In this document: one piece after another, positions 18,644 through 27,147 of the stretch
Position numbering within the stretch: position 1 is the stretch's first letter
Layout of the letters: every line of letters starts with the position of its first letter
From: Acidobacteriota bacterium
GTDB taxonomy: Bacteria > Acidobacteriota > Vicinamibacteria > Vicinamibacterales > UBA8438
Direction of reading: 5' to 3'
DNA: 57,909 bases
NCBI GenBank assembly: GCA_011523845.1
Contig: WTFV01000153.1
Span: 1 to 57,909 of the forward strand
Notes under the pieces: model-generated
Databases searched by the model: none
The model's input: the letters and a program-made list of their open reading frames with translations, nothing else
What the model was told of the DNA's origin: nothing
Program-made: the position numbers and the translations under genes

Positions 18644-21386
18644 CCTCGTTGACCTCCACGTCCCGAAGCCGACCGCGCAGCGGCACCCGCACCTCCGTCA
18701 CCTCGCCGGCGACCGGTACGATCAGCGTCTCTCTGAGGTTCGCTCGATAGCGCAGCGTCACGGTAATCGGCACCTCGAACAGCTTGCCCTGCTGCTCGAA
18801 CCGCAACACGGCGTCCCGGCCGCCCGGCCCGGACTCGGTCCTGTAACTGAACGTGACGTCGGGCAGGTCGTCCTCGTGAATCCACCGATCGAAGAACGTC
18901 TCGAGCGAGCGGCCCGACTCGGCTTCGAACGCGCGGATCAGGTCGTCCGTGCCCGCCTTCCGGAACCGCATCTCGTTGTAGTAGCGGCGGATGCCGCCAA
19001 AGAACGCCTCGTCGCCGAGCAGGCGCCGCAGCATGTGCAGGACCATCGCGCCCTTGTTGTAGACGAGAGCCCGGAAAACGCGCGGCTCGTCCTCGATCCG
19101 TCCCAGGCGGTTGCCGAGGTACACCGGTCCCTGCCCGGAATGCCGCAGGCTCCAGCGGCGCATCTGCGTGAGCACTTCCGAGAAGACCTCCGGGCCGTTG
19201 CGGTGCTCGGCGTAGAGCGCCGCGAAGTACTGCGACAGACCCTCGCTGAGCCACTGCTCGTGGTAGTTCTTCCAGCCGACCGCCTGGCCCCACCACTGGT
19301 GCGCCAGCTCGTGGGCCACGAAGAACAGGGGGTAGCGGCTGAAGGCGACCGGGTCGGTCCGCCAGGACACCATCGTGCCCGGCGGCATCGGCAGCGGCTG
19401 GTTCAGGACCGCGAAGTACGCCGGACTGTGGCCCCCCGGCAGGAGCGCATCGGTCAGGGCGAGCGTGAACGTCGGGTACGGCACGTCGCCGACGAGCGAC
19501 CCGTAGAAGCCGAGGATGTCCGCCGCGGTCTCGTAATGGCCGGCGATGCGATCCCGGGTGCGTTCGGTCGACGTCACGGCGAGCGACACGCTGTCGTACG
19601 ACACGCCGGGCCGCAATGCGCCGGCCGCGCCCGGCTGCGATTCCAGCGTCACCAGCCGGGGCCCGGCATCACCTGGTGCGAAGCGGCTGATGAGGCACGA
19701 CAGGTACCGCGCCGGCTGGAGCGTGACGAACCGGTAGCGGCGCGTCTCGGCGGCGGCTCCGGCGGGAGGCGTTCCCACCGGCGATGTCGTTTCCAGCTCG
19801 CCGCTCGCGACGACGCCGTAGTCGGCCGGCACCGTCAAATCCATCGTCGCCGTGGCGTAGTCGGCGGTGCTGGCGCGGGGATACCAGTGCGTGGCGCTGC
19901 TGTAGATGTAGCGGCGCGCGGCAATGCCGAACGGCGTAATCGCGCCGACCGAATCGAGCCCGAATCCCCTCCGGCCCAGCCAGTTCTCCTCGAGCTCCTG
20001 CGCTTCGAGCAGCCCGGAGTACTCCACCTCGATCGTGAACTCGGCGCCGATGGGTGGCGCGCTGCTGGGCATGCTGACGACCAGGTTGTCCCGCCCGAGC
20101 ATGCGGAAGAAGAGCAGCGGGCCCAGCTCGCTCGACACGACCGAATGCACGTCGAGGTCCTCGGCGAGGCGCAGCGTCAGCGACGTCAGGTTCGGTCCGG
20201 TGACGCGGATGGCCAGCCGCGCCCGGCCGGTGATGAAGCAGCCGCGCAGGCGCGGCCGCGCCCGCAGGGATGTGCGCTCCACTCCCGCGGGTTGGAACGA
20301 CGCCGCGATCTGGTAGTCGAGCACGTCGTACGCGACGCCGTCGTCGTCGCTGTAGTACCGGCCCCGGGCGGCACGCTTGCGGGCGGACGGATAGAGGGCG
20401 ATGATGCGCTGGCCGTCGCGTTCGAAGAGCGACACGTCCTCGGGCTGGTTGGCGGACTGCGCGAAGGTCAGGTCGCCGTAGCGCTCGGTGACCATGTCGG
20501 CGATGAAGTCGCCGCCGCCGGGCGTCAGCGACCAGGGCTTGTCGCTCAGGTCGCCGAGGTCGATCCCGAAGGACAGGGGCGCGAACCGGTCGAAGATCTC
20601 CCGGGCGCGCTCCAGGGCGTCGCGGCTCACCGGCCGCCGGTTCAGGTCGGTGGTCGAGACCCGCGACGCGATGGTCGCCGGGTTCACCCGGACGAAGGCG
20701 GCCGAGAGGCTCGCCTCGAGGGTCTCGCGGCCCGCCAGCAGGCGAACCTGTCCCCGCTCGGCTTCGGGAGCCGGCGAGAACGTGAGGACGCCGTCGCCGA
20801 GGAGCACCATCGCGGTGATGCCCCCCCGGCCGGTCTCGGCGACGAACATCGTGCCCCGCGTCATGTGCAGGGTCATGTCCTCGCCGGCGATTACGAGATT
20901 CGCCGCGTCGTAGGCCACGTCGGGATTCAGCGTGAGGTTCAGCAGACCCTCGACGACGTCGACGCGTTCCTGGTCGGCGATTCGCCATGCGTTCGGTCCG
21001 TCGCCGCCGCCGGCGTCCCGCACGACGTCGATTGTCCAGGTCTGAAGCCGGCCGGCTGCGCCGCGCTCGGTGAACACCTCGACCGTGAGCTCGTAGCCGC
21101 CGCCTTCCGGGACGTCGTCGAGGGGACGAACGAACCGCGCGCGCGCGGCCGCTTCCCACGCCTCCCGCCGCAAGGCGTCGGCGGCGAACGCGCGCGCCGC
21201 CATGTGGTCCGCATCGTCCGCCAGCAGGTCGAGGTAGGCGTCGACGTCGGACGTGCGCGCGGCGGTCTCGAGACGCGCCACGAGCGGCTCGAAGTCGGCG
21301 ATCGAAACGGTCTGTGCGCCGGCGCCGGCTGCCGTCAGCGACAACACGCCGGCGAGCGCCGCCGAGGTGGCACGGAAGCGGATCAT
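18615..21386 (-). CDS. M1 family metallopeptidase (gluzincin aminopeptidase)
   Basis: 923 aa. Signal peptide (ATSAALAGVLSLTAAGAGAQ). The first ~480 residues are a beta-rich region not typical of short M1 enzymes. The catalytic domain follows with the zinc motif HELAHQWWGQ and the third zinc ligand in WLSEGLSQYFAALYAEH. C-terminal barrel region. Probably a periplasmic or outer-membrane-facing peptidase supplying amino acids. It begins 3 nt after the aminotransferase stop and overlaps dsbD. Confidence 0.88.
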   Translation of the reverse strand: MIRFRATSAALAGVLSLTAAGAGAQTVSIADFEPLVARLETAARTSDVDAYLDLLADDADHMAARAFAADALRREAWEAAARARFVRPLDDVPEGGGYELTVEVFTERGAAGRLQTWTIDVVRDAGGGDGPNAWRIADQERVDVVEGLLNLTLNPDVAYDAANLVIAGEDMTLHMTRGTMFVAETGRGGITAMVLLGDGVLTFSPAPEAERGQVRLLAGRETLEASLSAAFVRVNPATIASRVSTTDLNRRPVSRDALERAREIFDRFAPLSFGIDLGDLSDKPWSLTPGGGDFIADMVTERYGDLTFAQSANQPEDVSLFERDGQRIIALYPSARKRAARGRYYSDDDGVAYDVLDYQIAASFQPAGVERTSLRARPRLRGCFITGRARLAIRVTGPNLTSLTLRLAEDLDVHSVVSSELGPLLFFRMLGRDNLVVSMPSSAPPIGAEFTIEVEYSGLLEAQELEENWLGRRGFGLDSVGAITPFGIAARRYIYSSATHWYPRASTADYATATMDLTVPADYGVVASGELETTSPVGTPPAGAAAETRRYRFVTLQPARYLSCLISRFAPGDAGPRLVTLESQPGAAGALRPGVSYDSVSLAVTSTERTRDRIAGHYETAADILGFYGSLVGDVPYPTFTLALTDALLPGGHSPAYFAVLNQPLPMPPGTMVSWRTDPVAFSRYPLFFVAHELAHQWWGQAVGWKNYHEQWLSEGLSQYFAALYAEHRNGPEVFSEVLTQMRRWSLRHSGQGPVYLGNRLGRIEDEPRVFRALVYNKGAMVLHMLRRLLGDEAFFGGIRRYYNEMRFRKAGTDDLIRAFEAESGRSLETFFDRWIHEDDLPDVTFSYRTESGPGGRDAVLRFEQQGKLFEVPITVTLRYRANLRETLIVPVAGEVTEVRVPLRGRLRDVEVNEDGGALVEVG

Positions 21387-21389
21387 GAG

Positions 21390-22604
21390 TCACTCCGCCA
21401 GGAATTCCGCGGTGAAAGTCTCTATCTGGTCGTAGAACGTCTCGAGCTCCGCCGGGGGCGCCAGGAAGACGATGCGGAAATACCCGTCCCCGGGCGCCGT
21501 GCCGAAGCCCGAGCCGTACACGCACAGCAGCCCGGTGGCGCGCAGGAGGCCGATGACGAAGTCCTCGTCCGTACGCCCCGGGGGCAGATCCACCCGGGGC
21601 ATCGCGTAGAACGCCGCCGCGGGACGCACGCACGAGATGCCCTCGATCGCATTGAGCCGGCGTGTCGTGACCTCCGCGCGTTCGCGCAGCGCCCGCAGGA
21701 ACTCGACCTGGTGCGACTTGTCTCCGCCGAGCGCCGCGGGGACGGCGTACTGCATGGGGCCTACGCTGCAAAGGCGCCCGTCGGCCATGTCCTTGATCGC
21801 GGCGAGCGCAGCGTCGAGCCGCGCGCCGCCCCCCACCGCCATCCAGCCGGCTCGCCAGCCCGGCGCCAGATGCGCCTTCGACAGGGACGAGAACGAGATT
21901 ACCGGCGCATCCGGATTGTACGACCCGAGCGGCGCCACCCGGCCGTCGTAGGCGAGGTCGGTGTAGCCCTCGTCCGAGAGGAGCACGATGTTGTGGCGAT
22001 CCGCCAGCTCCAGCAGCGCGAGGCGGTTCTCGCGCGTGTAGACGGCCCCGGTCGGGTTGTTGGGGTCGACGACGACCAGCGCCCGCGTCCGGGGCGAGAT
22101 CAGACTTCGCACGTGCTCGATGTCCGGCTGCCACCCGCGCGCCGGGTCCGTCCGGTAGTAGACGGCGCGCGCGCCGAGCTTTGCGAGCACCCCGGTGTAC
22201 AGCGGATAGGTGGGCACCGAGACCAGCACCTCGTCGCCGTGATCGACGAGCACGCTCAAGGCGAGATCGATGCCCTCGGACGCGCCGGCGGTCAGGACCA
22301 CGCGGTCCGGCGATACCGCCAGGCCGCGGGCCTCGAAATCGGCCGCGACGGCTTCCCGGGCTTCCGGCACGCCGGCCGCGGGCGTGTACCCGTTGCACCC
22401 GTCGCGCATCGCCCGCTCCACCGCCTCGATGAGGTGCGGCGGTGTCCGGAAGCCGAACAGCACCGGGTCGCCGATGTTCAGGTAGCGGACGCGCCGGCCG
22501 TTCGCCTCCGCCTTGCGCGCCTCGGCGACGATGCTGCGGATCGCGTAGTCGAACGCGGCGCTGCGTCTCGCCACGGGCACGGAAAACGGCGCTTCTACGA
22601 CCAT
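21390..22604 (-). CDS. PLP-dependent aminotransferase class I/II (AlaA-like)
   Basis: 404 aa from ATG 22604. Fold-type I aminotransferase marks: YLNIGDPVLFGF, TAGASEGIDLAL, VDPNNPTGAVY, LLSDEGYTDLAY, and the PLP lysine in SFSSLSKAHLAPGWRAGW. The C-terminal GSGFG... YFRIVFLAP binds the carboxylate with its Arg. Closest in look to alanine/valine-pyruvate or aspartate transaminases (AlaA/AspC subgroup); the substrate is not decided. First gene of an operon with the M1 peptidase and dsbD. TATCAT 6 nt before the ATG implies a leaderless mRNA. Confidence 0.88.
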   Translation of the reverse strand: MVVEAPFSVPVARRSAAFDYAIRSIVAEARKAEANGRRVRYLNIGDPVLFGFRTPPHLIEAVERAMRDGCNGYTPAAGVPEAREAVAADFEARGLAVSPDRVVLTAGASEGIDLALSVLVDHGDEVLVSVPTYPLYTGVLAKLGARAVYYRTDPARGWQPDIEHVRSLISPRTRALVVVDPNNPTGAVYTRENRLALLELADRHNIVLLSDEGYTDLAYDGRVAPLGSYNPDAPVISFSSLSKAHLAPGWRAGWMAVGGGARLDAALAAIKDMADGRLCSVGPMQYAVPAALGGDKSHQVEFLRALRERAEVTTRRLNAIEGISCVRPAAAFYAMPRVDLPPGRTDEDFVIGLLRATGLLCVYGSGFGTAPGDGYFRIVFLAPPAELETFYDQIETFTAEFLAE

Positions 22605-22610
22605 CCGTTG

Positions 22611-22616
22611 ATGATA
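22611..22616 (-). promoter_or_regulatory. -10 box TATCAT, leaderless promoter of the aminotransferase
   Basis: Minus-strand TATCAT, then CAACGG, then ATG 22604. A 6-nt gap places the transcription start at or next to the start codon. Confidence 0.45.
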
Positions 22617-22638
22617 CCGCAGCTTCGCCGCCCACAGC

Positions 22639-22790
22639 CGGTGGTGAGACCCCGCGCGGCGCCGAGAGCGGCGAAGCGCCCGCGCGGCAAGGCGCGACGA
22701 GGGAGCATATCGGGCGTATTCGACCGAGGCGCGAGGCAGTCCAAGCGGGATGCATCGCCGCTCGAATGCAGCGGGGCCTCCGAGCCAGCG
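22639..22790 (-). repeat. Family A repeat, long copy A4 (inverted, ends diverged)
   Basis: On the minus strand it reads CCCCGCTGCATTCGAGCGG, CGATGCATCCCGC, TCGGTCGAATACGCCCGATA, TGCTCCCTCGTCGCGCC and then GCGGGCGCTTCGCCGCTCTC, matching copies A2 and A3 throughout. The outer TIR is eroded. It fills most of the gap between the aminotransferase and the small gene at 22826. Confidence 0.75.
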
Positions 22791-22825
22791 AGGCGTTTCG
22801 GGCGCTAACCGGGCGCTAACCGGCG

Positions 22826-23050
22826 CTAACCGCGATCCGCGGCCCGCGGTGCGATGGAGGCGTCGAGCGCGTCGATCAGCTCGCGCAGCGACGCCATCTC
22901 GTTCTCGGCCGCGTAGAGGATGGCGCGGATCTCCTGCAGCGACGGCGTGCTCCACTCCTCGTCGTCGAAGCGCACCTGCCCGCGCTCGTCGAACTCGACC
23001 AGCACGGCATCCATCGGCTCCACGTACAGGCGCATCGGTCGTTCGCTCAA
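22826..23050 (-). CDS. Small hypothetical protein downstream of clpA
   Basis: 74 aa, 22 nt after the clpA stop. Begins MSERPMRLYVEPMDAVLVEFDERG, then an acidic segment (FDDEEW) and a helical tail (LQEIRAILYAAENEMASLRELIDAL). I do not recognise it. The clpS-clpA arrangement and codon use like its neighbours support a real gene, perhaps an accessory of that operon, but nothing shows a function. Confidence 0.5.
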   Translation of the reverse strand: MSERPMRLYVEPMDAVLVEFDERGQVRFDDEEWSTPSLQEIRAILYAAENEMASLRELIDALDASIAPRAADRG

Positions 23051-23072
23051 CGGCGGGCGGCCCGGCGTCGAG

Positions 23073-25406
23073 TCATTCGCTCGTGGCCTCTTCCGGCGCG
23101 CGGGCCGGCGCTTCCGCCGGATCGATCGCGAAGGTCAGGGCGTCTTCCGCCAGCCCGATCCGGACCGTGCCCCCGTGCTCCAGCCGACCGAACAGGATCT
23201 CGTCCGTCAGCGGGTTGCGCACCTCCGCCTGCACGACGCGCGCGAGGGGGCGCGCACCGTACACCGGATCGTAGCCTCGGCCGGCGAGCCACGCGCGCGC
23301 GGCCGGCTCGAGCGCGATGGCCACCTTGCGCTCGGCGAGCTGCGACTCGAGCTGCAGGATGAACTTCTCGACGATCGTCTCCATGGTCGCCGGGGCCAGC
23401 GGATCGAACGGCACGATGGCGTCGAGCCGGTTCCGGAACTCGGGGCTGAAGATGCGTTCGATGGCCGCCTTCATCCGCCCCTTGGCGCTGGCCGCCTGGT
23501 CGTCTCCGAAGCCGATCGGGGTCGCGCTGGCCTCGCGGGACCCGGCGTTGGAGGTCATGATGAGGATCACGTGGCGGAAGTCGGCCCGGCGCCCGCCGTT
23601 GTCGGTGAGCGTCGCGTGATCCATCACCTGCAGGAGGATGTTGTAGATGTCGGGGTGCGCCTTCTCGATCTCGTCCAGGAGCACGACGCTGTAGGGGTGG
23701 GAGCGGACGGCGTCGACGAGCAGACCGCCCTGCTCGAAGCCGACGTACCCCGGCGGCGCGCCGATCAGCCGCGCCACCGCGTGCTTCTCCATGTACTCGC
23801 TCATGTCGTAGCGGATGAACTCGTTCCCCAGGTGGATGGCGAGCTGCCGTGCGAGCTCCGTCTTGCCGACCCCGGTCGGTCCGGTGAAGAGGAAGCAGCC
23901 GGCGGGGTGGTCGGGCACGCCGAGCCCGGCGCGCGCCCGCTTGATGGCGGTCACGACGGTCGCCACGGCTTCCGACTGTCCGAAGACGACCCGCTCGAGC
24001 GCCTCGCCGAGCGTCCGCAGGCGTTCCTTGTCCGACGAGGTCGTCTGCTTCTCGGGGATGCGCGCCATGCGGGCGACGACGCGCTCGACGTCGGCGATGG
24101 TCACCTGCGGCGGCTCCGCGCCGGCGGTCTCCTCCCCGGCGGCCTCCGCCGCCGTCCGCTGCATGCCGATCGCGGCCCCCGCCTCGTCGAGGATGTCGAT
24201 GGCGCCGTCGGGCAGCCGCGAATCGCGCAGGTGCCGCTTGGCCAGCTTCGCGGCAGTGGGCACCGTCTCCGGACCGAACGTCACGCCGTGATGTTCCTCG
24301 TAGCGCGACCGCAACCCCTCGAGGATCTTCGACGTCTCGTCGACGGTCGGCTCCTCCACCACCACCTTCTGCAGGCGCCGGGCCAGCGCGCGGTCCTTCT
24401 CTATGTGCTTGAATTCCTCGAAGGTCGTCGACCCGATCACCCGCAGCTCGCCCGCGGACAGCAGCGGCTTGATCAGCGTCGCCAGATCCATCGTTCCGCC
24501 GGTCGTCGCACCGGCGCCGACCGTCGCGTGCACCTCGTCGATGAACAGGATCGGCAGCGGATGATCGCCCAGCGCGGTGGTGACCGCCTTGAACCGTTCC
24601 TCGAAGTCGCCGCGGAACCGGGTCCCGGCCAGCAGCGCCGCCGTGTCGAGCGTGAACACCTCCGCGCCGGCGAGCCGCGCCGGCACGTCGTCCTCCGTCA
24701 GGCGCGCGGCGAGTCCCTCGGCCAGCGCGGTCTTGCCGACGCCCGCCTCGCCGACGAACACCGGGTTGTTCTTGCGCCGGCGGCAGAGAATCTGGAGGGT
24801 CCGCTGCAGTTCCGGCGCCCGTCCGATCAGCGGATCGAGCGTGCCGGCCGCCGCCCGTTCCGTCAGGTTCACGGTGTAGGCGGTCAGCGGATCCCGGGCA
24901 GCGGCGGGGCCCTCCTCTCCCGCACCCGCTTGCGCGGCGTCCCTTCGGTGCTCCGGGTCGCCGCTCCCCGGCGCGACCTTGGAGATGCCGTGCGAGATGT
25001 AGTTGAGGATGTCGAGCCGCGTGACTCCCTGCGCCGCCAGCACCTCCGCGGCATGCGCCTTCGGCTGCTGCAGGATGGCGGCCAGGATGTCGCCCGCCCG
25101 CACCTCGTCCTTGCCGGCGCTCTGCACGTGCAGCACCGCGGTCTGGAGCACGCGGCGGAAGGCCAGGGTCTGGGCCGGCTCGCTGCTGCGTTCGCGGCGG
25201 CCGACGGTCTCCAGCGTGCCCAGGAACTCGTCGAGCGTGCGCCGGAGCGCCCGCAGATCCGCGCCGCACGCGGCGAGAATGCGTTCCGCCTCCGTATCGT
25301 GGGCCAGGGCGTAGAGCAGGTGCTCCAGGGTCAGGTGCGTATGGCGCCGCGACATCGCCTCGCGGTAGGCGACGTTGAGAATCAGCTCGAGGGAGGCGCT
25401 GAACAT
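23073..25406 (-). CDS. clpA: ATP-dependent Clp protease ATP-binding subunit ClpA
   Basis: 777 aa. N-domain (about 1-145) that docks ClpS. First AAA+ module with GEAGVGKTALAE and LFIDEVHATVGAGATTGG, second with GPTGVGKTELARQ and VLLDEIEKAHPDIYN, and the C-terminal small domain. No ClpB-type coiled-coil middle domain, which together with the ClpS gene upstream identifies ClpA. The loop that docks on ClpP, usually IGL/IGF, appears as TPIGFGDD. It unfolds substrates, including N-degron proteins handed over by ClpS, into ClpP (not in this window). Confidence 0.95.
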   Translation of the reverse strand: MFSASLELILNVAYREAMSRRHTHLTLEHLLYALAHDTEAERILAACGADLRALRRTLDEFLGTLETVGRRERSSEPAQTLAFRRVLQTAVLHVQSAGKDEVRAGDILAAILQQPKAHAAEVLAAQGVTRLDILNYISHGISKVAPGSGDPEHRRDAAQAGAGEEGPAAARDPLTAYTVNLTERAAAGTLDPLIGRAPELQRTLQILCRRRKNNPVFVGEAGVGKTALAEGLAARLTEDDVPARLAGAEVFTLDTAALLAGTRFRGDFEERFKAVTTALGDHPLPILFIDEVHATVGAGATTGGTMDLATLIKPLLSAGELRVIGSTTFEEFKHIEKDRALARRLQKVVVEEPTVDETSKILEGLRSRYEEHHGVTFGPETVPTAAKLAKRHLRDSRLPDGAIDILDEAGAAIGMQRTAAEAAGEETAGAEPPQVTIADVERVVARMARIPEKQTTSSDKERLRTLGEALERVVFGQSEAVATVVTAIKRARAGLGVPDHPAGCFLFTGPTGVGKTELARQLAIHLGNEFIRYDMSEYMEKHAVARLIGAPPGYVGFEQGGLLVDAVRSHPYSVVLLDEIEKAHPDIYNILLQVMDHATLTDNGGRRADFRHVILIMTSNAGSREASATPIGFGDDQAASAKGRMKAAIERIFSPEFRNRLDAIVPFDPLAPATMETIVEKFILQLESQLAERKVAIALEPAARAWLAGRGYDPVYGARPLARVVQAEVRNPLTDEILFGRLEHGGTVRIGLAEDALTFAIDPAEAPARAPEEATSE

Positions 25407-25430
25407 GACCGGATACCGTCGGGATGCGGG

Positions 25431-25751
25431 CTACTCGCCACCCTCGATGGTGGCTTGCAGCGGGTACCCGCCGCGCGCGGCGAGTTGCCTGACCGTGTCG
25501 ACCTTCGTCTCGGCCACCTCGTACGTGTAGGCGCCGCAGACCGCCCGGCCCTCCGTGTGCACCTGCATCATCAACCGGAACGCCTCGGCCGGCGTCTTCC
25601 GAAATACTTCTTCGAGGACCGCCACGACGAACTCCATCGTGGTGTAGTCGTCGTTCAGCAGCAGGACGCGATACAGCTTCGGCGTGATCGCCTTGTCACG
25701 CGTCCGCTCGACCACCGCCCCGCCGGGCTGCCGGTCGTCGTGCGCGGTCAT
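25431..25751 (-). CDS. clpS: ClpS adaptor for N-degron substrates
   Basis: 106 aa from ATG 25751. Typical flexible N-terminus, then LYRVLLLNDDYTTMEFVVAVLEEVF (hydrophobic pocket for the N-terminal residue, with the conserved N-D-D), the MMQVHTEGRAVCGAYTYEVAETKV block and a short tail. It sits 24 nt before clpA, the standard arrangement. It delivers proteins with Leu/Phe/Tyr/Trp N-termini to ClpAP. Confidence 0.95.
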   Translation of the reverse strand: MTAHDDRQPGGAVVERTRDKAITPKLYRVLLLNDDYTTMEFVVAVLEEVFRKTPAEAFRLMMQVHTEGRAVCGAYTYEVAETKVDTVRQLAARGGYPLQATIEGGE

Positions 25752-26021
25752 GCAGCCAGTCGCCCCGGCAGGCTTCGTGCAGTCACGCCGCCAGCGTAGC
25801 GGCACGTGTTTCGCGGGGTCAAGCGGGTTGCGGAGCGGTACACGGGTGGCTGCCGGGCCTCAGATCGTCGCCTCGGCGTGACGAGACGTGCCCGGTTCGA
25901 GATCACCCGTCGATCAACCAGGCCAACATGGATGCCGGGATTCCGGCTGGCGCGGCATTGTCGCGACCCGGACGCGGCGCCGCGGATCCTCGGTGCCCGC
26001 TGCATGGTGTCCGGCCCGTGA

Positions 26022-26100
26022 TGTCGCAGAATGTATGCATTCTAGAACACGATGAATTTGAAAATGTATCCCTTTTCAAACACCATGTGTTGAATTTGGC
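26022..26100. promoter_or_regulatory. AT-rich segment with two dyads
   Basis: An island of low GC in an otherwise GC-rich 455-nt gap (25752-26206). AGAATG/CATTCT form a dyad around TATG near 26029-26044, and TTTGAAAA/TTTTCAAA form a perfect 8-bp dyad around TGTATCCC near 26055-26080. It may be an operator or terminator, or a small foreign insertion. No gene fits. The rest of the gap shows nothing clear. Confidence 0.35.
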
Positions 26101-26191
26101 GCGCTCGGCCCGGTCGCCGGCCCAGCGTCCGACTACCGGCCGGGGACAACGTCACCGCGCCGGCACTGCTTCCGGGGCGCGGACCCCATAG

Positions 26192-26197
26192 TACAAT
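26192..26197 (+). promoter_or_regulatory. -10 box TACAAT of the MBL hydrolase gene
   Basis: Ends 9 nt before ATG 26207; no Shine-Dalgarno in between, so a leader of about 2-3 nt. Confidence 0.45.
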
Positions 26198-26206
26198 CCG
26201 GCTCCG

Positions 26207-27130
26207 ATGGAGAAGCTCGCGCGCGGCATCACGTACACCGACCTGATGCACCGCGGCCGGCCGCGCGTCATCGCGACCGCCGTCGCCCAGAGCCCCGCCG
26301 GCGTCGCGCTCATCGACCCGGGGCCGACGTCGTGCCTGGAGACCCTGCGGGCGGCGCTCGCCGAGGCCGGCATCGCGATCGCGGACGTGCGCACGCTGCT
26401 GCTGACGCACATCCATCTCGATCACGCCGGCGCCACCGGCTCGCTGCTGCGCGAGAACCCGGACATCGCGGTCTACGTCCACGAGCGGGGCGCGCCGCAC
26501 ATGATCGACCCGTCGAAGCTGCTCGCCAGCGCGGCGCGCCTCTACGGCGACGAGATGGACGAGTTGTGGGGCCCCTTCCTGCCCGTGCCCGAGGCCAACG
26601 TGCGCGCGCTCGCCGGCGGGGAACGCATCGAGGCGGCGGATCGCAGGTTCGAGGTCGCGTACACGCCGGGACACGCTTCTCACCACGTCAGCTTCCTCGA
26701 CCGCGACAGCGGCATCGCCTTCGTCGGCGACGTCGCCGGCGTCCGGACCGGCCGCGAGCTCTTCGTGCTGCCGCCCACGCCCCCGCCCGACATCGACGTC
26801 GAGATCTGGGCGCAGAGCATCGAGCTCGTCCGCCAATGGCGGGCGCCGACCCTGTTCGTCACCCACTTCGGCGCGCACGAGGACCCCGACGTCCATCTCG
26901 ACGCCATGCAGACGCACCTGACCACGATGACGGACATCGCGCGGGAGTGCATCGCGGCCGGCGGGGGCGCTTCAGACCAGCAGGGCCGCTTCGTCGACGA
27001 GATGCACGTCTACGTCGAGCAGCACGTTTCGGCCGACGAGGCCTCGCTGTACGGCACCGCGGCGCCCCTCGATCAGTGTTTTCTCGGCCTCGCGCGCTAC
27101 TGGCGGAAGCGCGGGGTGACCGGCGAGTAG
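26207..27130 (+). CDS. MBL-fold metallo-hydrolase
   Basis: 307 aa. Metallo-beta-lactamase fold with the metal motif LLTHIHLDHAGATG (HxHxDH, about residues 66-71), further ligands in YTPGHASHHVSFLD and FVGDVAG, and TLFVTHFGAHEDPDVH near the end. The C-terminal helical tail and length fit glyoxalase-II/lactonase-like uncharacterised members. The substrate cannot be told. Convergent with the DUF499 gene, 17 nt away, marking the left border of the defence island. Confidence 0.85.
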   Translation: MEKLARGITYTDLMHRGRPRVIATAVAQSPAGVALIDPGPTSCLETLRAALAEAGIAIADVRTLLLTHIHLDHAGATGSLLRENPDIAVYVHERGAPHMIDPSKLLASAARLYGDEMDELWGPFLPVPEANVRALAGGERIEAADRRFEVAYTPGHASHHVSFLDRDSGIAFVGDVAGVRTGRELFVLPPTPPPDIDVEIWAQSIELVRQWRAPTLFVTHFGAHEDPDVHLDAMQTHLTTMTDIARECIAAGGGASDQQGRFVDEMHVYVEQHVSADEASLYGTAAPLDQCFLGLARYWRKRGVTGE

Positions 27131-27147
27131 CGGCAGGAATCGACCGC

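Noticed and set aside
18312..22808. A 1498-residue open frame on the plus strand
   Set aside because: Lies entirely antisense to dsbD, the M1 peptidase and the aminotransferase, all well supported by motifs; its composition is that of a GC shadow.
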